This document shows positions 12,808 through 23,551 of a stretch of 64,000 nucleotides of DNA, piece after piece; position 1 is the stretch's first letter, and each line of letters begins with the position of its first letter. The translations under genes and the position numbers were made by a program. The stretch spans positions 164,339 through 228,338 of the forward strand of contig MU128910.1 in assembly GCA_014904985.1 (NCBI GenBank), given 5' to 3'. The notes below the pieces were generated by a model. The model had not been told where the DNA came from. It saw only the letters and a program-made list of their open reading frames with translations, and ran no database searches. The DNA comes from Hydnum rufescens UP504 (lineage: Eukaryota > Basidiomycota > Agaricomycetes > Cantharellales > Hydnaceae).

Positions 12808-13224
12808 AAAAATTCTTTGTGCTTGCACATTTTTGTAGTCTGGGACCCCTTTGAATAGACGGAGGTGGGTACCAAATTGTATTGTTCATTAAGGCACCAA
12901 ATAAATCATGTGATTTGTGAGGATGAGGTCATAGGGAGATGGAAATGACTGGGGTGAAGACTGACTGTCCCAAACATCACCCTATGGTAGAAAGAATATG
13001 AAAAATATCCAGAGCCAGTTCTTTACTGCCATTTTTTCGTCACCATGGCCCAATCGGGTTACCCGTAGGAATCAGGTGATTTATTTGGGACCTTAACTGC
13101 CATACATTTGGACAGCAATAGCCAATATAATTGGGTACTATGTTACGTCCATACAAAGCGATCCCAGCCTCTATATAGAGGCTGGTGTTCCTGCCTAACA
13201 TTTTTGAAGGCAAATACTGCTATG
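12808..13224. other. 3' flank of KDZ gene, no gene
   Basis: Noncoding sequence between the transposase stop and the decamer cluster. It contains a perfect 22-bp palindrome at 13164-13185. Confidence 0.5.
13164..13185. repeat. Perfect 22-bp palindrome around CTCTATATAGAG
   Basis: The centre CTCTATATAGAG is flanked by CCAGC and GCTGG. Related palindromes occur at 21015-21028 (perfect 14 bp) and, imperfectly, near 16618-16638. The copies at 13164 and 21015 are followed by similar text containing CCTGCCTA, so they are probably parts of dispersed copies of one element. Confidence 0.75.
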
Positions 13225-13482
13225 TGTAGCTACACTGCTTCATTCAATACTTGCCCATAGATGTAGCTACACTAAATAAATCAGGTAGAAACCATGTAGC
13301 TACACTATTTGAAGCACTCTATAGGGTGTAGCTACATGACTACCCTGAGGCACACAACTGTAGCTCCACTAATAGTCTAATTCAAAAATGTAGCAACACT
13401 ACCCCTGAGCTCCCGGGGCTCCGCCCCCGGACCCCCGGTGGTGCTACACTTATTTATATGGAACATTCTGACTGTAGCTCCA
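13225..13482. repeat. Palindromic decamer cluster, right end of KDZ element
   Basis: Four exact TGTAGCTACA copies (13225, 13262, 13295, 13327) and three variants (TGTAGCTCCA at 13359 and 13473, TGTAGCAACA at 13389) lie within 260 bp. Between the last two is a GC-rich block near 13406-13440. Confidence 0.8.
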
Positions 13483-13699
13483 CAAAGGTACACATTCAGT
13501 CCTACCTTGTTAGGTTGACATCCGCACAGGACGAAGTCAACCTAAGGAGGTTGCCGAAATGGGGGCCTGAGGTGCCAATAGGCTCCAAAAAAACCGAATC
13601 ATGTGATTTCCGGAGACGCCCGTTGACAGTTTTGGGTATGGTTCGCGGATCCCCTTGGGAGGCCTCAAGCCGAACAGATGCCATCCGATCCACATCCGA

Positions 13700-14380
13700 T
13701 CCAATCTGTGAGGAGCACTAGCCCCGCTCATTCTTCTATCGAAGACCTCTCGTATTGAGAGAGAAGCTATACCAGGGGGTAAGTTTGGACCGAACATACA
13801 CTATTGAAATGTGGATGCAGTTTCACGGCGATCTAGTGACTCTACCTTGGGATTCAATATGGCCTAAAATGACCTGAGGACGATTGCTGGGTCGGCACTG
13901 CCTCCATCTTACTATGAATCCCTCTTGTGCTCTGCGTCTGGCTCCCCACTCTTGCACCTGTAATGCCCACCACTAAAGCCCAAAACCCCGACCGCAAGCC
14001 AGGCCCCGTACCTCCTCTGCCCGGATACTATGAAATTATCAACACTGTACCTTCCCCTGCCGGTGACGACCTTACGGCTCAATTCAATGGTAATAATGCG
14101 CCTTTGACGGTGGTTCCCTTCAATGTGGATAATAAGCAGTGTTCTATGCGGTGCTACTGTCTGGTGTATCCTACACACGTACTATTTCATTATAGTGGCG
14201 GATAATCGCTGCCCCGCCTGTTTCGCCTCAGCTACCGGCCACCGTAGTTCCTCAGCTTGTTCTAGACCTCCAAGTGATTCCGGCTGCCCCCGCCGTTGCT
14301 GCGGGTGCCCCGGCTCTGGACATTCAACAATGTGGTTGCACCCCCACTGGCATTATGTACGTTCTCCTTTGTATTCATCG
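13700..14380. repeat. Duplicated block, copy A (copy B at 17400-18080)
   Basis: About 650-700 bp match the block at roughly 17400-18080. The match covers the gene's 5' flank (shared GACCGAACATACA and ATTGAAATGTGGAT), the region before the start codon (shared CCCTCTTGTGCTCT) and the first two exons. The copies lie in direct orientation 3.7 kb apart with an unrelated gene between them. Confidence 0.75.
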
Positions 14381-14492
14381 GCTCTGGAGCAAAATAAACT
14401 GAGGGTTCTATTTGTTGAGGAGTTGATGGGCTGGCTTTACAGTATATCATACAGTTCAGCCCTGAACGGTCTCGGGGCTGGAGAGCGATGGG
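13963..14492 (+). pseudogene. Broken copy of the beta-trefoil-like gene
   Basis: This is a diverged duplicate of the gene at 17695-18312, with matching upstream sequence and first intron. It opens MPTTKAQNPDRKPGPVP and keeps the EIINTVPSPAGDDL segment. At about 14134 it lacks some 14 bp present in the other copy. That deletion removes the last codons of exon 1 and the GTAAGC splice donor. The third exon is also out of frame when aligned to the intact copy. Loss of function is likely, though a shifted donor (GTGTTC) could still give a product. A single copy-number change plus decay explains it best. Confidence 0.65.
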
Positions 14493-15222
14493 ACTAAGGA
14501 AGCGGCCGTGGTCCAAATTCAATCGATAACCTCATTACCAGAGGCTGATCTATAGCCATCACCTGAGGGAAAATGATAAGCAAACGACCGCGCTGCCAAA
14601 TTTCGGTGTCTGTGACTGCCTTGAGTAGGCAACTCGATTGTAATTTGCATCTGAGCTAAAACTAGGCATTTAGGTCAGCAATAATACTTTATGGCAGATT
14701 AGGTCATAAACCAGGAGGGCCTACTCGTTGACGCTCCTATGCGGGTGAGTTGCAGTCCAATTCATTTCAAATCGGGCAGATCGATTTGATCTGAGGAAAA
14801 ATTTCTTCGAGGGTGCGTTGCCCAGGGATTTAAATACTCGTCGCACCGCTGCTCCCGCGCACCGGGAAGAGCCTGTGGGGTGTCCTTGCGATGACGGACT
14901 TCCCCCGGAAATTCCTGGCCCTCTGCCATATCCATCGTGACAATGGCCGCCTGTCGTCCCAACTCGGGCTGGGTAGGTTTTTGAAGTAACAGACTAGACT
15001 CTTGGAGAATCGGCCTCTCTGTCTGTTTTCTGGGTGGTTTTTGGCATTTCTAGTACTAAGGTGCTTGCAAAGTGTCCTCATCATCTAGAAGCCCACCTCG
15101 GTCACCCCGCCTCATCGCGGCCAAACGTTGATTTTCATACGATTCTCGTCCTGTGCCTCAGCACACTGATCACCCCCCAGAGTATCGGCTCCACTTCAAC
15201 GAACTCCGCATCTCTTTCGTCC
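14493..15222. other. Intergenic, no gene recognised
   Basis: Only short frames occur here. It contains the presumed 5' region of the gene starting at 15223. Confidence 0.45.
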
Positions 15223-16157
15223 ATGGCTTCCAAAAGGTGTCTTTTTTACGCGTATGCGAAACAGGTAGGTGATCCCCATCGATCCTTGAGGACCACTCCA
15301 CAATTCTTCCCCCTTTCCAGCTTACCGATAACTGGGAGGGGCGATACCTGATTGTATTTGCCAACCGTGCCGCCGCAGGCGAATGGTGGAGGGCAGTCTA
15401 TGATTCCGTCGCTTCTGGTTATGAGAGGTTCCGCGAAGTCAAGCGTGTCTCACCTCAATTCTACACCCATGATCCTGCCAGCGACGGCAATATTATGCAT
15501 ACCATCCATGACCACAGATGCGCCCGTCAATTCGCGCATCGTGTGTTTTTTACTCGGCTTTACGACAACGTCGGTCGCCTATTCGATGCCATTCCTCCTC
15601 TCGACTACACTGACCACATCAGTGGACGAGCGTAAGCTTCTAAAAATCTTCGGTTCAGTGTTGTACATTGACATCATCATTCCAGGTACTTCATTCGTTC
15701 CACTCTCCGACCCAACCAGTATTGGCATTATGATGGCAAGAACATCGTCATTTCGTCCACTCACCAGACCAAATTCACGGTCAGCGCTCAATCTGCTCGT
15801 TATCCTCGGGCAGACATCGAAGGTCTGGTGATGATCCATGATGACCACGTCGTTATCAGTGTCAGGGACACGAAGATAACCGTGACGAATACTTCGATCC
15901 CGTTCGCACATTTTGATGGCGGATTTTCGACAGGCGAAGGAGGTGAACTGATCCACACTAGGCAGGATACGGAGATTCGTGGGAACTCGTATGGGTGCCT
16001 CTCGATACTATTACTAAGATCAGGGCTGGCATTCCTATATGACTGCCTGGTGGCCATAACTCCATGTGCAGAATGTGGCGCCCGTGGCCTCTTGTCATCT
16101 TTCTCTCTTCACAATATACAAGAGTTTTCTCGAAATGTTACAGGAAGTTTGTGCTGA
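15223..16157 (+). CDS. Unidentified protein, accessory region
   Basis: Exons 15223-15264, 15321-15631 and from 15686 onward join in frame over GT-AG introns. The start reads MASKRCLFYAYAKQ, then LTDNWEGRYLIVFANRAAAG, EWWRAV and VSPQFYTHD, then HISGRAYFIRSTLRPNQYW and a beta-rich segment with repeated VISV/TVTN motifs. No signal peptide or membrane segment is seen. The C-terminus is uncertain. Staying in the exon-3 frame gives a stop at 16155-16157. A short intron near 15984-16018 would instead end the protein in SYMTAWWP with TAA at 16057-16059, which looks more protein-like. I do not recognise the family. It sits between the two beta-trefoil copies, which may point to a fast-evolving gene cluster. 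Confidence 0.5.
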
Positions 16158-17399
16158 AAATGTACGGAGAAGCACCCCTGTGGGGCAACCCCACTATGTC
16201 CTCCGTAAAGAAAGGCGGAGTTTGCAGGGCGTGTTTGAAATGCAAATGGAGGCGGAATGTAAGCTTCTCCAGGGATCTTGCGGTTGATTCGGAGATCGGA
16301 TCAGCTCATATAATCTGACAGATTCAGATTCAACCCATAGAGAGCAATTATTGTAAAGGAGGGACTCTTCCAAACTTCCCATTCCGGTGGCACTGATCCC
16401 CTGTGACTGTACCCGCGAGGCAGGGGCATGCACGAATATCTAACAAGGCCCTAGAGCACCTAGATCATCAGGTCAATAGCCCCCTCCACACATCTCAACC
16501 ACAACCTACTATCCAGAAGTTTTATCAGTAGGGAGGCAGGAAGCAGAAGACACCAAGAGTAGAAGGGATAAATTTGGAAGTTTGGATTGGATACATATTG
16601 TAGGAAGATTCCGGCCAACCTCTATATATAGACGAGGACCCCCGCGAGCTCTATTGGCTCTTTGAGATGTGGTTCTCGAATTTTAGGCCAAAACACATGT
16701 GAAAGCTAGCGAGTCTGTATCCGTTGCTCATCGGTCAAAACCCTTTGTCTCTACTGGCATGGTTGTGTGAGAGATTGCGAAGCAATTGCTTCGCCGATCT
16801 CGGTGCGTAACAGCGGCAGATATGACTGTGCAGGTGGGTGGGATTATCTGCCACTCTCATGACTAAGCCAGTAAACAAAGTGATGAAACAAAATGAAGGG
16901 TGGGGGGGTTGGGAAAGAAAGGTGCCTAGTCTCCCCTCCCAGACAGGGCAATGTCCCAGCCGATGAGGACGATGCGAATGATGGCCGGAAGCAAACTGGC
17001 CTTTACCGACTCGGCACTCCTCCATTCGCTCTCCTCTGCGTCGCCGTGCCTTTGGACTAAGAGGAATATACCTAGGTTCTTCCGCTTACGGATGGGTTAC
17101 CTATAATGGCTTGGAGGTTTTTTTTGAGGCTCCCAGGTCCACTTGTTCCCAGAGAAATGCTTCACATTGATCACTGTCATTGCATTTTTGGGTCTACTGG
17201 GTTGATCCCGAACATGTGTCCAGTCACGTGATGATACCGCTGGTGTAGGCGATTTCAATCACCATATCTCCTTATTCTCATTGGCAACGAACTTCGGATT
17301 GTGTATTTGGCACAAACATCCCCCAGTACCTGGAAAGGTGCCGGAGTAATAGCCCCAGGGAACTGGGATCATCGAATCAGTGTGCCTCCATTCATCCCA
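16158..17399. other. Intergenic; one short coding-like stretch
   Basis: A frame at 16066-16287 contains the coding-like string FLEMLQEVCAENVRRSTPVG, but I could not attach it to a start codon or to the preceding gene with confidence. The rest shows nothing recognisable apart from an imperfect CTCTATATATAGA palindrome near 16618. Confidence 0.35.
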
Positions 17400-18080
17400 T
17401 CCAGATTCGGCTTGGTCTGCTCTCAAAGAGTTCTCGTCGAGAGAGAGAGAAGCCACTGAGGATGGCAGGGTGGGTAGGTTTGAACCGAACATACAATATT
17501 GAAATGTGGATCTGTGGCTTCCTCAATATAATGAAAAAACTACAAGATGCACTTTGACAGCGACCTAGTGACTCTGCCTTGGAATCCAACACGGCCCAAA
17601 ATGAGGCGGGGACAATTGCTGGGTCAGCACTGCCTCAATGTCACTATAAAACCCTCTTGTGCTCTATGTTCGCCTCCTCACGCTTTCACCTGCAATGGCC
17701 GCATTCTTTGCTATTATCAACAGTGTACCTGATCCTGCCACCGGTATAGGCCTTGCGGTTCAATTCAATCCTGGCCCTCCCATTGGTGCGCCTTTGACCG
17801 TGGCTCCCTACGATGCGGGTAATCTTGCCCACCACGTAAGCAGTGTTCTACTAGTATGTGGTGTTACTCCTACACACTTACCGTTTCATTGTAGTGGCAG
17901 TTTGGCCCGGCTCCACCTCTTCCAGCAGTCACCGCTGTAGTTCCCCGGCTTAATGCTGGTGATCAAGCAATTGCGCTTGGCGCCCTCGTTGCTGCAGCTG
18001 TTGCGGATGTCCCCTACCTCTGGACACTCAATGCGCCTGGACCCCTCCCTGGCATTATGTATGTTCTCCTTTGCATTTAT
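17400..18080. repeat. Duplicated block, copy B
   Basis: Partner of 13700-14380. It contains the intact gene copy and a likely core promoter with CTATAAAA at 17643-17650, about 45 bp before the start codon. Confidence 0.7.
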
Positions 18081-18312
18081 TGGCTCCAGAACAAAACAAA
18101 ATGAATGTTCCATTTGCTTAACATTTCAGTATTCAAGAGTTTGATCCTGGGGCGAGGGTCTGGGGTCTTGTAGCGCCGGCCCCAGGCGTGCCAGTGAGCT
18201 TCACGGACTTGTTTGTGTTTCCTCCGCTAAGTGTCTGCTTCCACAGGTGGGTCTTGCACTACCCGAAGCCGGAAATGAGTTGCAGAGGTGGATTCTGCAG
18301 CCTGTGCCGTAA
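17695..18312 (+). CDS. Small beta-trefoil-like (ricin-B-type or mycocypin-like) protein
   Basis: Four exons (17695-17835, 17895-18058, 18130-18193, 18247-18312) with canonical introns total 435 nt and 144 residues. The protein begins MAAFFAIINSVPDPATGIGL, then GAPLTVAPYDAGN. It contains three spaced tryptophan motifs: HHWQFGP, YLWTLNAP and, at the end, LQRWILQPVP. Length, the threefold pattern and Q-x-W-type motifs fit a cytosolic beta-trefoil protein. In mushrooms these are usually carbohydrate-binding lectins or protease inhibitors of defence type. No signal peptide is visible. A TATA-like CTATAAAA lies just upstream. The specific ligand cannot be told from sequence, and the fold call is itself inference from pattern. 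A decayed duplicate lies 3.7 kb upstream. Confidence 0.55.
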
Positions 18313-20820
18313 GGGCACTCTATATGTAGTGGGTAGCGGCGAAATGCCTGCTCGAAATCTCAGTCTGGTATCAATGTACAAATATCGGCGTTGTGATGTT
18401 TGATATCCCTTTGGAATGCCATCCACCAAGAAATCTGGATTTGATGATGTGAGGGACTAGCCACTGATATTGTGATGGACGACAGGGGGTATGGTGACGT
18501 TGGGCAATATGAGATAGAACAATTTCAAATCATTACCACCAGGCCCCTCGCATACTCTTAGCCTTGCAGTTACAATGACGACGCTTTCAAGGCCACTATT
18601 GATTAGTGCCTTTTTGCACCACTGTCTCCCTTGTCCTTCCCAACGCTTCACCGAAAAGCGGCACATCCAATGTTTACCCTCTCTCAGCGCTGTCTTCCGA
18701 CCACGCTAAAGGTGATGAGAGAGGGTCCCCAGATGAGGCCCCAGACACTCCCAAGTACGATATATATTGGGATTACAAGAATTCCCCGTCTCTCGATGCT
18801 ATCAAAGAGCGTCTTACTGGGAGAAGAGTTTACATGTATTTACATCGAGGCGATGAGAGGAATGAACCAATCTCTGAAAGCTACCAATCGCGGGCAATTG
18901 GAACTGTCACAAAAGTGTCACACGAACTCCGTTCGTTTACATCGGCTAAAGGATGCCCGACTTGGTCAACAAACTTAGCACCTCTCTATGGTCTACGTAG
19001 GATTCGGCTGTGGATATTTGGCCTTTTGGGTTTTAGACAGGGCGATGTCCGAGTTCGAAGATTTCTCCCACCAGCATCCGTTGTCCCAGGTGCGACCTTC
19101 CAGGGCTTTGCGCATCACGCAAGTGGCCTGATTGGCCTAATAAGACCTCCAAAAAAACCGAAGCATATGATTGATTTTCGGCGGGAACAGAAGTGTACTT
19201 TGTTAGCACCAGCAATGGAGAACTTTTCAACTACACAAATTAAGGGAAAACTAATTGGCCAGTGGGAAGGGCACAAGTTTGATTTTAGCGGGACTGTGGC
19301 AAGATGAACTCTTGCCCCAACACAAGAAAAATTGAATTTGGAACTGGACCAGTCATACAAGCAAGCAAGAGAGAAACACTAAGGGTCAGAATCAAGGGAG
19401 ACGCCAGAAAATACAGGCAAAATAAAGAAAAATTCCGAAAAAGGGCGGGTGATGGAGGCTCGAAAAAGGAAGGCCGGACGGTCCACCCTATGACCACAGT
19501 TAATACAATATAGGGTTGCATGAGAGAGGTACATAAAAAGGGGACAGGAGAAGGGGAGAGGCCCAGATGAGGGAAGAGGGACAGAGAAAGTGGAGAGCCC
19601 AAGGGGTATACCCCTTCAAGGGAATAGAATTTCCCTGGTATGATTAGCAAGGTTAGACAGGAAAGAACCTTGATTGGATCTAGAACCCAGATAGGATAAA
19701 ACACGGTCTACAGCCGAGGGCAAACCGCAACCTGGGGGTTTTTCAAGAAGAAATGGGGGAGCGAGTGGCGGACCCGAGGTGCCTCAGCTCTTTAGAAGGT
19801 GCCCATTCTTGCATTTAACAAGGACTAACCAGCCAGCAGGCAGAGGAAGCATGACTTCACCTTTAGCGAGAGTGGGGTGAGACAAACTCTCGCCCTAACA
19901 CTGAAAAAATTGGACTCAGAACTCGGCCGCGTACCCCAGAGCATGCTGATACGGCATGGTAGGGCGCACTGGAATCGTTTGTCCATGCCTTGGTAGCTGG
20001 GATCTCAGCACAATCAGTAATATGTTTCTTGTATCCATCGTTCTTGAACCCACCTGCGATGTTGCATTACATGTGCCAGAGCCCCTCGCAACGCCCATTC
20101 GCACCTATGCTTATTGAACTCTCGGGCCTGCAATATACAATCGTATCAGGGTCGTGGATTATATGTGTTATTCGCATGCAGTTACCTGCTCTGCGTAGGA
20201 AAGCGCGATCTCGGTGCCTCGGCGCCCTCATTGCCAGTGAGATAATGCTTGTTGCAGCGCCTACAATAAGTGCTGCCAAAATCATTAAATTTGAATACAA
20301 ATGTGGATTATTGCAAGGTACGCACTCCATTTCGTTTCGTCCGATATTCATCCACCCAGCACTCAGAGGACATGCCGCCGTGCTTGTGCAGTCACATGCC
20401 GCCTAGGACTTCGTGGTACACGCCACGACATTTATTTTTTATGGTAACAATCGGTATCGGGAGGAGAATATTATAATTGAGTTGTAATTGTGGCTTTCAT
20501 CACCGTTCCAAAGCTCAGTTCTGAAGTGGCAAGAGACTATCCTGGATTACAAACTTCAACAAGTTATATGCCACCCGTGAACTAACCACGAAAGCGAATA
20601 GAAAGAGGCGTACTTTACTAAGTAAAAGGCACGGTAGTCTCGGACATGATACATGCGATCCACAAAAAAAAAAGGACAATTGCCGTTTTGCCCACAATTT
20701 TCCCTCGCATCGCGCATGACGATAATGATACTTCTGCGTTTCATACCTTTGACCAACAGCATCAAAACAATCAGCGATTCTATCCGTTCCAGTGCCCTTC
20801 GATTCCGTACTGATTCATTT
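18313..20820. other. Accessory noncoding region with direct repeats
   Basis: A frame runs from 18606 to 19307 but lacks an ATG at its start and any family resemblance, so I do not call it a gene. The right half holds two hairpin-bearing direct repeats (annotated separately). Otherwise nothing recognisable was found. Confidence 0.45.
19280..19926. repeat. Pair of ~68-bp direct repeats, each with a hairpin
   Basis: Positions 19280-19350 and 19858-19926 match with about 75 percent identity. Each holds a short inverted repeat: GGCAAGA/TCTTGCC in the first and GCGAGAGT/ACTCTCGC in the second. In both, the stem is conserved by matched changes on both sides. The 510 bp between them do not encode a recognisable protein. 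This resembles the ends of a small non-autonomous element. Confidence 0.6.
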
Positions 20821-20918
20821 CATCAGGAAGACTAACTTTGCTTCTAAAGCCTTCAAAGGGCTCTGAAGGGCTTCAGAGCCCTTCAAAGGCTTCAGAAGCA
20901 AAGTGAATTTTCCTGATG
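20821..20918. repeat. 98-bp near-perfect fold-back hairpin
   Basis: Two 47-nt arms (20821-20867 and 20872-20918) surround a 4-nt loop. Forty-one of 47 positions pair. Four of the six mismatches would be G-U wobbles in the minus-strand transcript, so that strand folds better than the plus strand. It may be a miniature inverted-repeat element or the source of a small-RNA precursor. Confidence 0.85.
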
Positions 20919-21872
20919 TTCGCTAGTTCTTCCCCAATGAAGGGTCCCGCGTTCAACGCAGTTATAATACCCTGAAATGAGAACGCCATGGCAGGTCTCC
21001 CATAGCACACCAATGCTCTATATAGAGCTGGTTGAGAACCTGCCTACCAACGCTCCCCGTCATCGCAAATCGCAAAATCGTATGATGGCCCGAATGTCAC
21101 ATTAGTTTTGTGTGGCGGCCCGGATGCCGCATTAAGTTTTTGTCAGCAATTCACGTGTGTGAAGCCCCGTGCGTCAAGTTTCTGTGTGTGCGCACATACT
21201 GTATGGTCAGACCAGCTGCTGCCCCCAACAGGGAAATTTGATTGACCGGCGTCCATGGTGGACTGTGGGCCCCGTGATCTACTGCCATGAAATAAACCCC
21301 AGGTGTGCTGCAAGTCAGAAGTCGAAATGGAGGGTCGTTGTATGCGGTGAGGTCCTCGGCGCAGGATTTCCTCCAGGGGCACCCTTATTTGCGGTAGGTG
21401 CTGAATCCAACAGGGAGAAGTTGGAAGAGCGGTTGACGATGGATCAGGTGTACTAATGATGCGTGCTCTCAAATGTGCTGAACGACGGGCTACGGCGGAG
21501 AGTGTTAGGGCCACAGACCTACCGCCCCTGGTTTATTGACAATGACACTGTCAGCAGGGTTCACAGGCGATGAGGAGGATGCCCGCTGTCGCCACAACGA
21601 TTGTCAGTAGTGAACTAGGTTTCCGCGTCACAGCACGCTTTGGCATATACGAATAAAAGACGACTACTGTACATAGTCCCGCACGAATCAGAGATGACAC
21701 AATGGACAAGAATGTTCGGACAAGGCTCGAGGGCAGTGCGGATTAGATAAGATGCTGGCGGGAGTTCGTGGCCGGTGCAAATAAAGGATAAAGGACAAAA
21801 AATCCGTTGGGCTGGGCTTGCACAGAGGTGATGATAGCGCGCTCCAGAAAAAATGCAGTAGCTTGCTGGACG
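20919..21872. other. Intergenic, no gene recognised
   Basis: Short frames only. A 14-bp palindrome GCTCTATATAGAGC lies at 21015-21028. Confidence 0.45.
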
Positions 21873-23138
21873 TCATCTGCGGTGGGATGACAAATTAGAA
21901 CGCGGCAGACGAGGACCTGGATAAAGGGCTATTGTTTCCAAGATGATCGGCAGTTGCTCGAAGGATCTAGTAATATGATGTGCATCAAGGCAGTCGCTTC
22001 GGTAAGCTATGGACGAAGGCAGGATTTGACGTACAAGAACAGGCGCAGATTCAGAGAAAGATCGGGGGCGAAGACCGGGATGGATGCAGCGGCTATACAG
22101 GGGTCGATCATGTGCGGGGGCAGCGACTGCTTCTTGACGAACTGCGTGGCGAGCTGAGAAATCCAGGAAGCGATGCCAGGCCAGCCAGCGATCAAAATAA
22201 TATTTATCGTATATTCTATCGTAGTGCCCCTCGTGCATGGCGAAGAAGGCGGAAAAGCTCTACGTCGCGATCCATCCATGGATCAGAGATTTAGGATGGA
22301 GACAAATTTTGAATTCATCAAGATTTCTCGGACGTGACTGACCTTGGAGCTTTCGCCATGGCTGTGCTGCCGTCGTAAGCACATCTCGCGCCATTCCAGA
22401 CGACTTTGCTCGAGGAGTCGGACCGATATCTTGCCAAGGTTCGTCAAAGAAGGCGTCTCCTGCCGACGTTGTACGTCGGTGCCATGCTATTCAAGAAACG
22501 CGCAATATGGACATTAACAAGCACCAGAGCAAGAAAATCAGGCTCGTACATCCAGGTACGATGTCGCAATGGCCTTGCCTTTATCCTCGTGGTCACTTGC
22601 AGGCGAGGTCGCGGAAAAGCACACCGTGATAGGAGAATCACTAATCTTTCCAATGGTCCCCGGCCTGGAGGTCACTCTCAACAAAGGTCTCAGAATCAGA
22701 AGAGGCGGAATCATACTCCGAGTTCCCGAGATAATAATGGCGGGTTAGGTCGCGCGTACAAGTCTCTGGAGAGTAGTCTGCCGTGCATGATCCTTCAATG
22801 AAGGGGTGTGATATTAGTCTACGATTTTCCTGCTCCTTGACGCGCTTTGAGAACGAAGTACGCCCACTCGTGCGATCGGGAGACTGAGATGAGGAATCAG
22901 AAAAGAAATTTGTCGTGGAAGAGACAGTGCTATTCCTTCGCTTAAAGAGAGACAGGCGATCTGTTTCCAGTGTTTCCAACTTGGTCTGAAGAAACCCAGT
23001 TGATGAAGAAAGTAGATCTGGTGAATCAGTTTGCATGAATGGACTGCCTAATGAAGAATGTCTCGGATAGACTGTGTCGTTTTTCTGGGAACATCCAGAC
23101 TTTCTTGGACGCGAGATGCGGTCGCACGGCTCCATCAT
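21873..23138 (-). CDS. Possible unidentified minus-strand gene
   Basis: An ATG at 23138 opens a serine-rich frame (MMEPCDRISRPRKSG...) that runs to a stop at 22641 after about 165 residues. It includes the acidic stretch DSASSDSETFVESD. Further coding-like segments follow on the same strand: YEPDFLALVLVNVHIARFLN at 22450-22540, and a hydrophobic stretch IILIAGWPGIASWISQLATQ at 22140-22210. No confident splice plan joins them, and the end is set only by the last coding-like frame. No family is recognised. Low confidence; it may be a fragment or a decayed gene. Confidence 0.25.
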
Positions 23139-23551
23139 AAAGCATACGCCAGATAATGTCAATCGGAATCAACCGCGGGTCCGTGTTTTAGGGTGTTTGG
23201 TGGCCACCTGCCAACTCCAGAAAACTGTAGCATGCATGTAGAAATTTACAAACAGGGGCTATTCCACGGATAGAATCTATACCAATGCATATACATCCAG
23301 ATTCCCATGAACTACAACGATCGGCTCCTACGCCTCAAGGTTTCGGCCATTTTAAAAGACTACTGCACTCGCACCTTCATCCCCTTGCTCTTCGTGGACC
23401 TTGGGGGCGCATTAAAATAAAGCGTGTTCACTACCCACATAATAGAGTCCTCATATCTCCTAATCCTTGGAGAATCGAATCGAGAGGATCCTATGTTGAC
23501 AACGGGTTACATTAGAATAGCTACATAGATGAACGAAATGTACACAAACAG
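23139..23551. other. Intergenic, no gene recognised
   Basis: Sequence between the doubtful minus-strand gene and the 3' end of the DGCR6-like gene. No feature seen. Confidence 0.5.

Larger units (their letters stand above)
8420..13482 (+). mobile_element. KDZ-type DNA transposon (decayed copy)
   Basis: A KDZ transposase frame is flanked by clusters of the perfectly palindromic decamer TGTAGCTACA and its variants. Copies lie at 8420-8429 and 8444-8453 on the left, and at 13225, 13262, 13295, 13327, 13359, 13389 and 13473 on the right. KDZ elements usually carry short terminal or subterminal repeats, so these clusters are good end candidates. I could not find a convincing target-site duplication, and the true ends may lie further out, possibly including the minus-strand companion genes. 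Confidence 0.55.

Noticed and set aside
18606..19307. 233-codon plus-strand open frame
   Set aside because: Begins at GTG, no domain, overlaps a direct repeat at its end; no splice support.
22406..22801. 131-codon basic plus-strand frame
   Set aside because: Antisense to a better minus-strand frame and of biased composition only.
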